Positions 63,345-64,000 of a stretch of 64,000 nucleotides of DNA are shown here, piece after piece. A program made the translations under genes and the position numbers. The notes below the pieces were generated by a model. That model ran no database searches and was not told where the DNA came from. It worked only from the letters and a program-made list of their open reading frames with translations. The DNA is taken from assembly GCA_013433145.1 (NCBI GenBank), contig CM024174.1, positions 6,604,336-6,668,335 of the forward strand, in the 5' to 3' direction. Every line of letters starts with the position of its first letter. Position 1 is the first letter of the stretch. The stretch is from Ascaris suum. Taxonomy: Eukaryota > Nematoda > Chromadorea > Rhabditida > Ascarididae.

Positions 63345-64000
63345 GTAAGTTAAAGGGTTCACAGCAGCAATAATTCAACAGTACTGAGATGTGCCCATAC
63401 TTTCGACACTTTGTGCAATACGAAACTTTCTCTTATTTTGCAATAGCACTGTCGTTTCGTTCAGTTTCACTGTAATGTGTCGGTGTTACCCGTCACCTTT
63501 GTAGTCAGTTCTTTGCATATTTATTTGCTTACGAGATTTTTAACAGGGTGAGGAAACTGGTGGGTATCGTTCATTTGCTTTGTGGTTTATGTAAATTGTG
63601 GATGATTGCAATACTGAATGCAAAAAATTTTCACAGCAATTATTCGCTACCGTACTTTCATATAAGATATGATATTTGCATAAGAACATAATGTGCCCAC
63701 GTCTTCGTTGTTGCACTTTTCTCACAAATTCTCTGTCACTCGGGTAACTGCTCTCATATTGGTTCGGCAACCACTGATAGTAGGCTGTTAAGACTTTTAC
63801 AGTAAGTTCTCATATTGGTTCATCAAGTGTGAAAGAATCGGTGGCGGTTTACAGTGTTTAAATATCCACACCTCCTGGGTCGCATTGCAGGCCAATTCTT
63901 GTCGCTATATAAGCAAATAAACAAGTCTTTCGTTGATTTCTAGAAGCGCTCGATTTGGCGAAACAAAAGTGCATTACCGCATCTTTTATTGTTTCTTATC
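63345..64000 (+). other. sipa-1 intron 20 (donor seen, acceptor uncertain)
   Basis: It starts with a consensus GTAAGT. A TTTCTAG at 63937-63943 is followed by 57 open bases in the right phase (KRSIWRNKSALPHLLL...), but the hydrophobic end does not suit the tail of this family, so I do not call it an exon. Confidence 0.4.

Noticed and set aside
63944..64000. Possible sipa-1 exon 21 after TTTCTAG
   Set aside because: Phase fits, but the peptide turns hydrophobic and does not match the tail expected of the family; cut by the window edge.
1..64000. rRNA genes, CRISPR arrays, bacterial operons, viral genes
   Set aside because: None seen; the sequence is clearly eukaryotic with introns and LINE relics.

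Overview
This window looks like nuclear DNA from a nematode, most likely a clade V (rhabditine or strongylid-like) worm. The evidence is AT-leaning sequence, long gene-poor stretches, split genes whose introns mostly end in TTTTCAG or TTTTTAG, a best-preserved gene of the sipa-1/SIPA1L family, and worn RTE-type and CR1-type LINEs. No bacterial operons, rRNA, confident tRNA or CRISPR are visible. The species cannot be fixed from the sequence alone.

Region 1 (1-15.1 kb, minus strand). Three exon-like blocks fit one NK-2-class homeobox gene. The central exon (14598-14817) carries a TN/tinman-like motif, HRFSVTDILSP. A Ser/Thr-rich block lies upstream (15002-15118), and an Ala/Thr/Pro-rich block runs off the left edge (1-273). 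Splice phases match across all three, which implies an intron of about 14.3 kb. The homeodomain would lie left of the window. That intron holds a perfect 96-bp tandem duplication, a 14-G run and a tRNA-like relic.

Region 2 (15-47 kb) is mostly non-coding or too degraded to call. It holds a CA/TG-rich block beside a small membrane-protein ORF (18.07-18.47 kb), a GC-rich island with a possible MGN... first exon (21.1-21.7 kb), an 88-bp CT microsatellite (23.68 kb), a CR1-like LINE remnant (25.56-26.34 kb), an RTE-like LINE remnant (27.98-29.76 kb), a GC-rich minus-strand exon candidate (36.3 kb), G/C homopolymer tracts, and a compact array of alternating GATAA/TTATC sites (40.86-40.94 kb).

Region 3 (47.8-64 kb, plus strand) is the anchor: a SIPA1L/SPAR-type Rap GTPase-activating protein gene. 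I resolved 20 exons in one unbroken reading frame. They encode 961 residues and continue past the right edge. They include a RapGAP domain with its catalytic Asn intact and a PDZ domain. A phase-compatible alternative 5' exon may lie at 44760-44913, and a degraded acidic ORF lies antisense inside intron 7.

In family terms the two recognisable genes are a transcription factor (NK-2) and a cytoskeletal/junctional Rap regulator (SIPA1L). Nothing in the sequence links them beyond adjacency.
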